Shown here in pieces: positions 1-6,784 of a DNA stretch of 7,062 nt. Numbering within the stretch: position 1 is the stretch's first letter; each line of letters starts with the position of its first letter. The notes under the pieces were generated by a model. The model was given only the letters and a program-made list of their open reading frames with translations. It searched no databases and had not been told where the DNA came from. Made by a program: the position numbers and the translations under genes. The DNA is from Spirochaetales bacterium (GTDB lineage: Bacteria > Spirochaetota > Spirochaetia > SZUA-6 > DRHE01): contig JAFGQJ010000219.1 in the NCBI GenBank assembly GCA_016935715.1, forward strand, positions 1 through 7,062, in the 5' to 3' direction.

Positions 1-1
1 C

Positions 2-1135
2 ATGGAGGAGCATCCGGAGTCCAAGATCGTCCTGTCCCTGTTCACCGCCAGGGCCTTCGACGACAAGCTGAATACGGCCATGCCCGCAGGCACCGCCGGA
101 GACATCCTGGAGGGATGGGACGGGCAGCTGTGGGCCTACATCTCCGCCGGGCTTCTGGCTGAGCCGCCGGACTACATGCTGGACTACTACCGCGAGACCA
201 CGATGAAGTTCCTGCAGAGTGAAGGAGAGATCTGGGGCATGCCCACCTTCGTGGGCCTGAAGTTCCTTTTCTGGAATCAGGACTGGTTCGCCGATGTGGG
301 GCTCAATCGCGCTCCCACGACCATCACCGAACAGATGGAGTACGCCAGGAAGCTGACCGTATACGACAACTCGGGAAATCCCGTCAAGGCGGGACTGGCC
401 TTCCGCTTGTCCGGCGGCGGCTACGGTATTGCCGAGAAGTGGTGGATGAAGACTCTCGGTCCCATGGGCAAGGATCCGATCGAGGTAACCGGAGAGAAGA
501 AATGGGCCAGCAACTACGATACCAAGGAGGTGGCCGACTCGGTGCAGTACTACCTGGACGCACTGTACAACTACAAGGTCGACAGCTTCGACATCGAACG
601 GGACATCGCCGGATTCGCCAAGGGCAAGTCCGCGATGATTCAGAAGGAATCCCAGGCGATCCCCTTCCTGACCGATACCGCCCCGGATCTGAAGTACGGC
701 ATTGCTCCGATGCCCGGCGACAAGATCCGCGGCACCCTGGCCGTGGTGATCGGCAACTACGTCAACGCTTCGTGCAAGAACAAGGCCCTGGCCTGGGACG
801 TGATCAAGTACTTCAACACCCCGGAGCGGCATCGCAAGATGTTCCTGGATACCGGCTGGAATCCGGTACGCGGCGATGTGGACTACGGCCCGGTTTACGA
901 GGCCAAACCCAAGTACGCAGGCCTCATGGACTTTCCTCCCGGATATGAGGCCTACTTCTATCCGGCCAATGACTCCTGGTCGGAGATCTGGCCCAAGACC
1001 GGTGATTGGCTGACGCAGATGTTTACCCGCCAGGAGCTGGCCAAGAACAGGGCAGCCCTGGAGGCGGAGTGCAAGGCGTTCTCCGACACGGTCAACCAGA
1101 TCCTCAAGGACAACAACGAGTACGCACCGAAATAG
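2..1135 (+). CDS. ABC transporter solute-binding protein, family 1 (5'-truncated)
   Basis: This is the ligand-binding component of a carbohydrate-type ABC importer, expected to be periplasmic or a surface lipoprotein. The reading frame is open at the window edge, and the Met at position 2 is probably internal. The visible 377 residues lack a signal peptide and the first strand of lobe 1; full-length relatives have about 420-450 residues, so some 50-70 residues are missing. Family hallmarks are 'AGTAGDILEGW' (about residues 29-39, the usual 'sG.aPDi...w' segment), 'GEIWGMPTFVGLKFLFWNQDWFADVGL' in pattern only (about 75-101, the G-x-x-x-G-x-P...N...F...G-L block), 'FAKGKSAM' and 'APMPG', and a C-terminal 'TGWNPVR' equivalent to the usual 'G.lP.r'. 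Two permease genes follow directly. The ligand cannot be named; the many Trp and Tyr residues suit sugar stacking. The family call is firm, the substrate unknown. Confidence 0.93.
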   Translation: MEEHPESKIVLSLFTARAFDDKLNTAMPAGTAGDILEGWDGQLWAYISAGLLAEPPDYMLDYYRETTMKFLQSEGEIWGMPTFVGLKFLFWNQDWFADVGLNRAPTTITEQMEYARKLTVYDNSGNPVKAGLAFRLSGGGYGIAEKWWMKTLGPMGKDPIEVTGEKKWASNYDTKEVADSVQYYLDALYNYKVDSFDIERDIAGFAKGKSAMIQKESQAIPFLTDTAPDLKYGIAPMPGDKIRGTLAVVIGNYVNASCKNKALAWDVIKYFNTPERHRKMFLDTGWNPVRGDVDYGPVYEAKPKYAGLMDFPPGYEAYFYPANDSWSEIWPKTGDWLTQMFTRQELAKNRAALEAECKAFSDTVNQILKDNNEYAPK

Positions 1136-1148
1136 TCGGTCTACCCGC

Positions 1149-1177
1149 GGGGCGGCGGTCTTCGCGGCCGCCGCCCC
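1149..1177 (+). promoter_or_regulatory. Intercistronic GC-rich hairpin between binding-protein and permease genes
   Basis: A perfect 10-bp inverted repeat is seen: GGGGCGGCGG at 1149-1158 and CCGCCGCCCC at 1168-1177, with a 9-nt loop that can close further through C1160-G1166. It starts 14 nt after the binding-protein stop codon and ends 34 nt before the first permease start. The downstream stretch CTCTTTCG is only weakly T-rich, so a full intrinsic terminator is doubtful. In known importer operons such as malE-malF, structures at this position protect the upstream mRNA or attenuate read-through, giving more binding protein than permease. That role is inferred here. Confidence 0.6.
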
Positions 1178-1210
1178 CTCTTTCGAACACGCAAAAAGGG
1201 GAACGCCAGG

Positions 1211-2173
1211 ATGGAAAAGCTTATCTTCTTCGGCCAGTTCGCGGTGGTGGCGGTGCTCGGCATCGTGACCTTCGCCGTCATTCTGGCCAGGCCGATGTCC
1301 ACCGTGCGCAGGAAGCAGCTGCTGTTCGTCGCCAGCGTGCTGATACCGGTGCTGGCGATTTTCTTCATCGTCCGCATCTACCCGATGCTTCAGACCCTGA
1401 TCATCAGCCTCTTCAAGTATGATCCGATCCGGCCGGTCAAGCCATTCCGCGGGCTGGGCAACTACGTGCAGCTGTTCACCGGGGATGAGCAGTTTCAGCA
1501 GAGCATGCGCAACACGCTGCTGTTCGCCGGGATCACGGTGCCTGCCAACATGCTGATCGGGCTCGGCCTGGCCCTGGTGCTCCAGCGGCGCTTCCGCGGC
1601 TCCTCGTTCTTCGAAAGCCTGTTTTTCATCCCCTACATCGCCCCCATCGTCCCCATGGCCATCGTGTGGCAGTGGATGTATGCCGCCGACGGAGTGTTCA
1701 ACCAGCTGATCCTGGCTCTGGGAGGCAGCAAGGTGGCCTGGATGAGCCTGCACACCGCGCTGTACTCGATCATGATCCTGTTCATCTGGCAGATGAACGG
1801 ATACCTGATGCTCATCTTCCTGGTGGGCCTGCGGGGTATTCCCGACATGTACTACGAGGTGGCCAGCATCGACGGAGCAAACTGGTGGATTCAGTTCACC
1901 CGGGTTACTCTGCCGCTGCTGCGGCCGATCACCCTCTACGGCCTCATCGTGTCCACCCTATGGGCGTTCATGGTCTTCTCCCAGGTATTCGTGATGACCC
2001 AGGGCTCGGACGTGGCCCCGGGAGCGGCGGTTCAGGTTCTGGTGCTGGACATCTATCAGAAGGGCTTCACGTACCGCAAGATGGGGCTGGCCTCGGCCGA
2101 GGCGGTGATGCTTCTGCTCATCATCCTGGTGATCACCCTGGCTCAGCTGAGGCTGGGCAGGGCCAAGGAATAG
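1211..2173 (+). CDS. CUT1-type ABC transporter permease, MalF/UgpA-like
   Basis: This is one of the two inner-membrane subunits of the sugar-type importer. The 320 residues include hydrophobic segments at about 5-26, 38-57, 102-124, 136-157, 184-206, 240-263 and 296-312. The 'GLGNYVQLF' stretch (about 81-89), 'NTLLFAG' and 'FFIPYIAPIVPMAIVW' are typical of MalF/UgpA-type permeases. The cytoplasmic EAA loop that contacts the ATPase is at about 214-239 (YYEVASIDGANWW...LPLLRP), with its central Gly at 223. The ATG is preceded by AAAGGGGAA ending about 7 nt upstream, a good ribosome site. The protein is slightly longer than usual because of an extra N-terminal helix before the canonical first one. 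It follows the binding-protein gene across a 75-nt gap containing a hairpin and runs directly into the second permease. The family call is firm; the substrate is unknown. Confidence 0.95.
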   Translation: MEKLIFFGQFAVVAVLGIVTFAVILARPMSTVRRKQLLFVASVLIPVLAIFFIVRIYPMLQTLIISLFKYDPIRPVKPFRGLGNYVQLFTGDEQFQQSMRNTLLFAGITVPANMLIGLGLALVLQRRFRGSSFFESLFFIPYIAPIVPMAIVWQWMYAADGVFNQLILALGGSKVAWMSLHTALYSIMILFIWQMNGYLMLIFLVGLRGIPDMYYEVASIDGANWWIQFTRVTLPLLRPITLYGLIVSTLWAFMVFSQVFVMTQGSDVAPGAAVQVLVLDIYQKGFTYRKMGLASAEAVMLLLIILVITLAQLRLGRAKE

Positions 2174-2177
2174 GTGG
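2172..2177 (+). promoter_or_regulatory. Ribosome binding site deciding the second permease start
   Basis: AGGTGG, one mismatch from AGGAGG, lies 5 nt before the ATG at 2183 and overlaps the stop codon of the preceding permease gene (TAG, 2171-2173). This favours ATG 2183 over the in-frame GTG at 2174, which directly abuts the stop and would rely on AAGGA at 2165-2169 only 4 nt away. Either choice implies translational coupling of the two permeases and changes the protein by three residues. Confidence 0.5.
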
Positions 2178-2182
2178 ACGAG

Positions 2183-3016
2183 ATGGCTGGAAAACGAGCA
2201 ATCCAGAGGACCGTCAAGCTGCTGTTTCTCGTCTGCTTCGCGGTTATCGTGATCTTCCCTTTCTACTGGGCCCTGTCCTCATCCTTCAAGCCGGAAAGCG
2301 ACATCCTCTCCGACCAGTTCGTCCTGTTTCCGAGGCGGCTGACCGCGGCGAACTACCTCAACGTCTTCAACAAGGAACAGGCGCCCTTCGGGCTGTTCTT
2401 TCTCAACAGCTTCATCATCTCCATCGGCGCCACCCTGATCACGCTGCTTACTTCGGTGGCGAGCGGATACGTGTTCTCCAAGTTCAGCTTTCCCTTGAAG
2501 AACCTGCTGTTCGCCGCGGTTCTGGCCACCATGATGATGCCCATCCAGGTGTACGTGATTCCCCTGTTCATGACGGTGAAGAATCTGGGGATGATCAACA
2601 CCCTCCCCGGCATGGGCCTGCCCTGGATCATCATGTCCACGGGCATCTTCTTCCTGCGCCAGAACATCGACCAGATCCCCAATGAGCTTCTCGATGCCGC
2701 CCGCATCGACGGCTGTTCGGAGTACAGGATCCTGGCGCAGCTGATCACTCCCCTGGCCAAATCGGCGATAGTGGCCATCTCGATCATCTCGTTCAACGTG
2801 GTCTGGAACGCCTTCTTCTGGCCCCTCGTGGTGGCCCAGGATTCCAGCGTGTATACGGTCAATCTAGGCCTGACCTACTTCCAGAGGCAGTACACGATCC
2901 AGTACGGGGTCAACATGGCCGCGGCCTTCCTGAGCGCCATGCCCCCCCTGGTCATCTTCCTGGTCCTGCGGCGGCAGATCCTCGAAAACATCGCGCTGAG
3001 CGGGCTCAAACTGTAG
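2183..3016 (+). CDS. CUT1-type ABC transporter permease, MalG/UgpE-like
   Basis: This is the second inner-membrane subunit, pairing with the preceding permease. From ATG 2183 it has 277 residues, the normal size for MalG/UgpE proteins. Counting from the alternative GTG at 2174 (280 residues), it shows the N-terminal helix with 'FPFYWALSSSFKP' (about 28-40), the 'NSFIISIGATLITLLTSVASGYVFSKF' pattern in the second and third helices, 'MMPIQVYVIPLF' (about 121-132) and 'NTLPGMGLPWI'. The EAA loop is at about 170-199 (NELLDAARIDGCSEYRI...PLAKSAI), with its Gly at 180. About six helices are visible. The C-terminus ends in SGLKL rather than the usual 'G...GavKG' tail, a modest divergence. The previous gene's stop lies 9 nt upstream. 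No ATPase gene follows, so the complex must use one encoded elsewhere. The substrate is unknown. Confidence 0.95.
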   Translation: MAGKRAIQRTVKLLFLVCFAVIVIFPFYWALSSSFKPESDILSDQFVLFPRRLTAANYLNVFNKEQAPFGLFFLNSFIISIGATLITLLTSVASGYVFSKFSFPLKNLLFAAVLATMMMPIQVYVIPLFMTVKNLGMINTLPGMGLPWIIMSTGIFFLRQNIDQIPNELLDAARIDGCSEYRILAQLITPLAKSAIVAISIISFNVVWNAFFWPLVVAQDSSVYTVNLGLTYFQRQYTIQYGVNMAAAFLSAMPPLVIFLVLRRQILENIALSGLKL

Positions 3017-3046
3017 AGGCTCAAGCCCCAGCAAAGGAAATGCAGG

Positions 3047-4078
3047 ATGGCGGAAAAATTGAGTTTCGGAATTCTTGGTTCGGGATTCATCGCCCTGACC
3101 CATGCGGAGGCGATCCACCGGGCTGCCGGCGCGGAGCTGACGGCCATCGCCGGCGGAAGGAAAGCCGGGGAGCTGGCCGGGCAGTACGGTGCGCGGCTGG
3201 AACCCTCGGTGCAGGCCCTGATCGATGCGAAGGACATCGACGCGGTTGTGATCTGCACACCCCACGCGCTGCACGCACCCCAGGCGATTCAGTGTCTCGG
3301 GCAGGGCAAGCACGTTCTGGTGGAGAAGCCGATGGCCTGCTCAGAGCCCGAGTGCCGGTCGATGATCAGGGCTGCCGAAGGTGCCAACCGCAAGCTGATG
3401 GTCGCCCACTTCCAGAGGTACCGGGCCCCGAACGCTGCGGCGAAGCGGGCGATTGCGGCGGGCAGGATCGGCCGGGTGCGCCTGGCTCAACAGAGCCTGC
3501 TCGAGCCTCCCAATGACAAGCCGTGGCAGCTGCAGCCGGACAGCAGGGGCTTCTTCCTGGGCTACGGGGTGCACGGAATCGACCTGCTGCGCTGGTGGTT
3601 CGACGACGAGGTTTCTATGGTTTTCGCCGCCTGCCATCGCTTCCGCGGCAACCCCACCGAAGATGCGACCCAGATCATCTGCTCTTTCGAGAACGGCTCC
3701 TCCGCGTCGCTGCTGGCCACCGACTGCCTTCCGCCCGGGCAGCAGGACAAGCCGCCGGGAGCAGTCGGTTTTTCCACCCTGATCATCGGAGACAGGGGGA
3801 CAATAACCGTAGATTCGTACGGGCAGGCCGTCCTGGAGGCGGGAGGAACAAGAGAGATTATCGGGGAGCTTCCCTCCTGGAGCTCCCTCACCTCGACCGA
3901 ACGGATAGAAGCCTACCTCGAGCAGGACGCGGATTTCATCCGGGCGGTGCAGGAGGACGCCGCCGTGCCTATCTCCGGTGAAGAGGGCATGCGCAATGTC
4001 CGGGTCGCCCTGGCGGCGTACGAGTCTGCAGAGAAAAAAGCGCCCGTCAGCCTGCAATATGTAAGAAAACCAAATTAG
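3047..4078 (+). CDS. Gfo/Idh/MocA family NAD(P)-dependent oxidoreductase
   Basis: This is a cytoplasmic NAD(P)-dependent enzyme of the family that oxidises or reduces sugars, inositols and sugar-derived compounds, some members also cleaving glycosides by transient oxidation. Its 343 residues match the usual length. An N-terminal Rossmann fold begins 'FGILGSGFIALTHAEAI' (residues 7-23). The family motif EKP is at 93-95, with the presumed catalytic Lys94. The second domain carries 'GYGVHGIDLLRWW' (172-184), the G..H..D signature with His176 and Asp179, so the catalytic set looks intact. AAAGGAAA at 3033-3040 is well spaced from the ATG. The gene starts 30 nt after the second permease, so it is probably in the same operon and acts on the imported compound or its first product. 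Which hydroxyl is attacked, or whether it is a glycosidase-type member, cannot be told. Confidence 0.92.
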   Translation: MAEKLSFGILGSGFIALTHAEAIHRAAGAELTAIAGGRKAGELAGQYGARLEPSVQALIDAKDIDAVVICTPHALHAPQAIQCLGQGKHVLVEKPMACSEPECRSMIRAAEGANRKLMVAHFQRYRAPNAAAKRAIAAGRIGRVRLAQQSLLEPPNDKPWQLQPDSRGFFLGYGVHGIDLLRWWFDDEVSMVFAACHRFRGNPTEDATQIICSFENGSSASLLATDCLPPGQQDKPPGAVGFSTLIIGDRGTITVDSYGQAVLEAGGTREIIGELPSWSSLTSTERIEAYLEQDADFIRAVQEDAAVPISGEEGMRNVRVALAAYESAEKKAPVSLQYVRKPN

Positions 4079-4081
4079 GAG
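4077..4081 (+). promoter_or_regulatory. Ribosome binding site overlapping the upstream stop codon
   Basis: AGGAG sits 7 nt before the aldo/keto reductase ATG at 4089 and overlaps the TAG stop of the Gfo/Idh/MocA gene (4076-4078). Ribosomes finishing the upstream gene would expose or occupy this site, so the two proteins are likely translated in step. Confidence 0.7.
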
Positions 4082-4088
4082 TGATGAT

Positions 4089-5138
4089 ATGAGCACTAAA
4101 CCAAACCCTGATCTGTACGGGCTGCCCTTCGCGACGGACAGCTACAACGGGATGCCCTATCTGTACCTGGGCCGCTCCGGTCTGCGGGTATCGAAGGTCG
4201 GACTCGGTACCTGGAAGATCGGCTACCCCGAGACCGGGGACGGCTCCCGGGTCGACGAGAAGGCCGCCTTCGGCCTGTTCGACCGCGCCATGGAGATGGG
4301 CGTGACCTTCTGGGACACGGCCAATCGCTACAACGACTCGTCGGGAAACTCGGAGAGGGTCATCGGCAAGTGGCTGGCCAACAACCCGGAGCAGAGACGG
4401 AACGTGGTGATCGCCACGAAGATATTCGGCTGCATGGACGGCAGCACACCGAATCACTGCCGTCTGGGCAGAGGCGCGATCAAGGAAGCGGTATATGCAT
4501 CCCTGGATCGCCTGCAGACCGATCACGTGGAGCTTCTGTACTTCCACGGCTACGACCCGGTCACCCCGATCGATGAGAGCCTGGACGCGGTGGCAGACCT
4601 GATCTCCCAGGACGTGGTGCGCTACCTGGGGCTGTCCAATTTCACCCAGGATCAGCTGCGGATGTATTTCGAGATGGAGAAATCCGGATATCCCCGCATC
4701 CTCTGCGTGCAAAACGGCTTCAACTTGCTGGAGGGAACGCGCTTTCCCGAGGAGGACGTGCGTGAGCTCTGCGCCAATACGGGGATCGCCTTCATCGCCT
4801 GGAGCCCTCTGGGCGCGGGGCTGCTCACGGACCGGTACCTGGATCCCGGCAAGGTGGGGAAGGGAGACCGGCTGGTGGACGAGAACACGCTGGACAAGAA
4901 GCTCACCCCGGAGAACAGGGAGCGCCTGGGACGCCTGCACGAGCTGTCCGGGAAATGGGGCATCTCCATCAGCCAGATCGCCCTCGCCTACATGCTGGGC
5001 CTTCCCGGCATGGGACCGGTGATCCCATCAGCCTCCAAGCTCGAGCATCTCGAGTCGAACGCGAAGGCGGCTACGATCGAGCTGGATCCTCAACAGAGAG
5101 TCGAGATCGCCCGGGCCCTGGCCCCGGCCTCCGGCTGA
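4089..5138 (+). CDS. Aldo/keto reductase
   Basis: This is a cytoplasmic NADPH- or NADH-dependent (beta/alpha)8-barrel enzyme that reduces aldehydes or ketones, or runs in reverse on alcohols. The 349 residues are a normal length for the bacterial open-chain-sugar and Tas/YajO-like groups. The start of the fold is 'LGRSGLRVSKVGLGTW' (27-42). The catalytic tetrad is complete: Asp76 and Tyr81 in 'FWDTANRYN', Lys111 in 'ATKIF' and His153 in 'YFHGYD'. 'GLSNF' (181-185), 'WSPLGAGLLTDRY' (238-250) and 'VIPSASKLEHLESN' (311-324) are the usual barrel and cofactor-phosphate segments. About 20 residues precede the first strand, slightly more than in minimal members. It lies 10 nt after the Gfo/Idh/MocA gene, a common pairing in sugar catabolic operons, where one enzyme supplies a carbonyl and the other reduces it. 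The substrate is unknown. Confidence 0.94.
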   Translation: MSTKPNPDLYGLPFATDSYNGMPYLYLGRSGLRVSKVGLGTWKIGYPETGDGSRVDEKAAFGLFDRAMEMGVTFWDTANRYNDSSGNSERVIGKWLANNPEQRRNVVIATKIFGCMDGSTPNHCRLGRGAIKEAVYASLDRLQTDHVELLYFHGYDPVTPIDESLDAVADLISQDVVRYLGLSNFTQDQLRMYFEMEKSGYPRILCVQNGFNLLEGTRFPEEDVRELCANTGIAFIAWSPLGAGLLTDRYLDPGKVGKGDRLVDENTLDKKLTPENRERLGRLHELSGKWGISISQIALAYMLGLPGMGPVIPSASKLEHLESNAKAATIELDPQQRVEIARALAPASG

Positions 5139-5152
5139 CGCCTCGCGGATCG

Positions 5153-6196
5153 ATGAACGTGTCCGAACTCTCCGTCGAGTCTCTGCGGCCGTTCCTCGAG
5201 GCGCTGTTCGAAGCTGCGGGCGTGCCGAAGGAGGACGCCTCCGTAGTCACAGACGCGTTCCTCGAGGCAAACCTGCGCGGGGTGGACACCCACGGGGTCA
5301 GGCTGATACCGGCGTACGTCCGCCGTCTGCAGCAGGGCGGCGTCAATCCCGTGCCGGAAATCCGCATCATCTCCGACCTCGGCGGCACCGTGCGCCTGGA
5401 CGGAGATCACGGTCTGGGGCAGGTGGTCGGCTGCCACGCGATGCGCACGGCGATCGAACGGGCCTCGGAGCACGGGATCGCCATGGTAGTTGCGGGAAAC
5501 ACCAGCCACATCGGGGCAGCCTCCTACTACACGCGCATGGCCCTGGAGCAGCGGATGGCGGGGTTTGCCACGTCGAACAATCTTCCGAGCCTGTTCGTAT
5601 GGGGCGGATTGAAGCGCGCCATTTCCAATCCGCCCTTCTCCGTCTCTTTTCCCAGCCGCAGGACACCGTTCGTGCTCGACATCTGCCTGGGCACGGTGGC
5701 CTGGAACAAGATCTACATGCGGCTGCAGAACGGGGAAGACATTCCCGAAGGCTGGGCGTGGGATCCAGAGGGCAGGCCGACGACCGACCCCGGCAGGGCG
5801 GCGGAGGGCTCGATCATTCCCATAGGCGGACACAAGGGCTCCAGCCTCACCCTGGCCGTGGACCTGTTCACGGGGGTTCTGGGAGGTTTTGCCTTCGCCG
5901 ATCAGGTAGGGGCGCTGCTGACCAACGACCGGGACCCGGAGAACAGCTCCTGCCTGATGATGGCCATCGATGTCAGCCGGATCCTCGGACCGGAGGTGCT
6001 GGACAGAGCCGAAAGGCTCATCGAATGGTGCAAGGATTCTCCGCTGGCCGCGGGGTTCTCCGAGATCCTGATGCCGGGCGAGCCCGAGGAGAGCATCCGC
6101 AGGTCCAGGCTGCGGCAGGGGATTCCCGTGTCAAAGGATGACCTGCGGGCCCTTGCCGAGCTCGGGGAGAGCATGGGCGTGGAAGTTCCGTTCTGA
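5153..6196 (+). CDS. Malate/L-lactate dehydrogenase family (Ldh_2) oxidoreductase
   Basis: This is a cytoplasmic NAD(P)-dependent dehydrogenase of the family including ureidoglycolate (AllD), diketogulonate (YiaK), sulfolactate (ComC) and malate dehydrogenases, which interconvert 2-hydroxy and 2-keto acids. From ATG 5153 it has 347 residues, the usual size. The frame is open further upstream, but the family's N-terminal helix begins right here, so the upstream stretch inside the aldo/keto reductase gene is chance. Motifs are 'GVDTHGVR' (43-50, catalytic-region His47), 'GNTSHIGAASYY' (115-126, His119), 'FVLDICLGTVAWNK' (173-186), 'IPEGWAWDPEGRPTTDP' (197-213) and 'GGHKGSSLTLAVDLFTGVLGG' (225-245). 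Several positions are non-standard: Thr46 for Ser, Leu51 where Arg is usual, WNK for xGK, and GSS where GYG is usual. No good ribosome site is seen in the 14-nt gap, so coupling to the upstream gene is likely. The substrate is unknown. Confidence 0.92.
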   Translation: MNVSELSVESLRPFLEALFEAAGVPKEDASVVTDAFLEANLRGVDTHGVRLIPAYVRRLQQGGVNPVPEIRIISDLGGTVRLDGDHGLGQVVGCHAMRTAIERASEHGIAMVVAGNTSHIGAASYYTRMALEQRMAGFATSNNLPSLFVWGGLKRAISNPPFSVSFPSRRTPFVLDICLGTVAWNKIYMRLQNGEDIPEGWAWDPEGRPTTDPGRAAEGSIIPIGGHKGSSLTLAVDLFTGVLGGFAFADQVGALLTNDRDPENSSCLMMAIDVSRILGPEVLDRAERLIEWCKDSPLAAGFSEILMPGEPEESIRRSRLRQGIPVSKDDLRALAELGESMGVEVPF

Positions 6197-6780
6197 TGAG
6201 CCTTCCGGAGGACGTACCGGGGATCACCGCAGTCGAGCATCTTTTCCGCTACGATATCTTCGGCCTCCCAGCCGAGCTCGGGCGGTGGAGCAGGGACAAC
6301 TCACTGTTTCGCTTGAAGGTGGACGGTTGCGTGGAGCGGGAAGGCGCCTTCAGCCTTTTGGAGCTGCGCAACGATTTCGAGCCCGTGGAAACCGAAAGCG
6401 TGCTGCAGTGCATGACTCGGGTGCATTGGGGCCGGGTGCTGCTTCGCGGAGCCAGGCTCTATGAGGTTCTGCAGGCCTGCGGGATACGGCCTCAGGTCCG
6501 CAAGATAGCCTTTCACGGGGCAGAGGGATTCTCCACGGATCTTTTCCTTCGGGAGGTCGTCGAGGAGCCGGAGCGCTTCCTCCTGGTATACGAGATGAAC
6601 GGGGAGCCCCTGACCGGGGAGCATGGATTCCCATTGAGAATCGCGGCCATCGGCAAGTATGCCTACAAGTGGTGCAAGTGGCTGGTGCGGATCAGCCTGC
6701 TGGACTACGACTTCAAGGGCCACTACGAAGGAAAGCGCGGCTGGTCCGACGCGGCCACCCGCGGCGAAAGGGTGGTGTGA
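6196..6780 (+). CDS. Cytoplasmic sulfite-oxidase-fold molybdopterin oxidoreductase (YuiH-like)
   Basis: This is a single molybdopterin-binding domain of the sulfite oxidase/nitrate reductase/MsrP superfamily (Oxidored_molyb, COG2041). Its 194 residues match the stand-alone YuiH type. The N-terminus (MSLPEDVPGI) has no twin-arginine or Sec signal, no haem domain and no dimerisation domain, so it should be cytoplasmic. Visible family features, in order: 'RLKVDGCVE' (39-47, first strand 'l.v.G.v'), 'LQCMTR' (70-75, with Cys72 as the presumed molybdenum ligand), 'YEVLQACGI' (89-97), 'FHGAEGFSTDL' (106-116), 'MNGEPLTGEHGFPLRI' (134-149) and 'KYAYKWCKWLVRISLLD' (154-170), then a 'GHYEGKRGW' tail (175-183). 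Its ATG shares one base with the preceding TGA stop, so translation is coupled; GGAAG at 6181-6185 may assist. The reaction is unknown. Molybdopterin-synthesis genes must lie elsewhere. Confidence 0.88.
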   Translation: MSLPEDVPGITAVEHLFRYDIFGLPAELGRWSRDNSLFRLKVDGCVEREGAFSLLELRNDFEPVETESVLQCMTRVHWGRVLLRGARLYEVLQACGIRPQVRKIAFHGAEGFSTDLFLREVVEEPERFLLVYEMNGEPLTGEHGFPLRIAAIGKYAYKWCKWLVRISLLDYDFKGHYEGKRGWSDAATRGERVV

Positions 6781-6784
6781 GGCG

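Noticed and set aside
1666..2685. Plus-strand open frame of 339 codons overlapping both permeases
   Set aside because: The translation is rich in Pro, Gly, Arg, His and Asp, with no membrane segments or motifs, while both permeases are clearly real in other frames.
3002..3028. Weak inverted repeat GGGCT/AGCCC around the end of the second permease gene
   Set aside because: It has only a 5-bp stem with a long loop, no T-run, and a ribosome binding site immediately downstream; chance pairing is likely.
4047..4940. Long minus-strand open frame (297 codons) opposite the aldo/keto reductase
   Set aside because: It lies opposite a gene with a complete catalytic tetrad; its translation shows no recognisable family, and long antisense frames are expected in GC-rich codon-biased DNA. 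The same applies to minus-strand frames at 3341-4096, 5090-5833 and 6301-6723.
4955..5152. Possible 66-residue N-terminal extension of the first Ldh_2 protein
   Set aside because: This stretch lies inside the 3' end of the aldo/keto reductase gene in another frame and resembles no Ldh_2 N-terminus. The family's first helix begins at ATG 5153.
6196..6780. Calling the molybdoenzyme a sulfite dehydrogenase (SorA/SorT) or MsrP
   Set aside because: There is no export signal, haem partner or dimerisation domain, and the residues around Cys72 differ from those enzymes; only the fold and the likely Moco ligand are supported.
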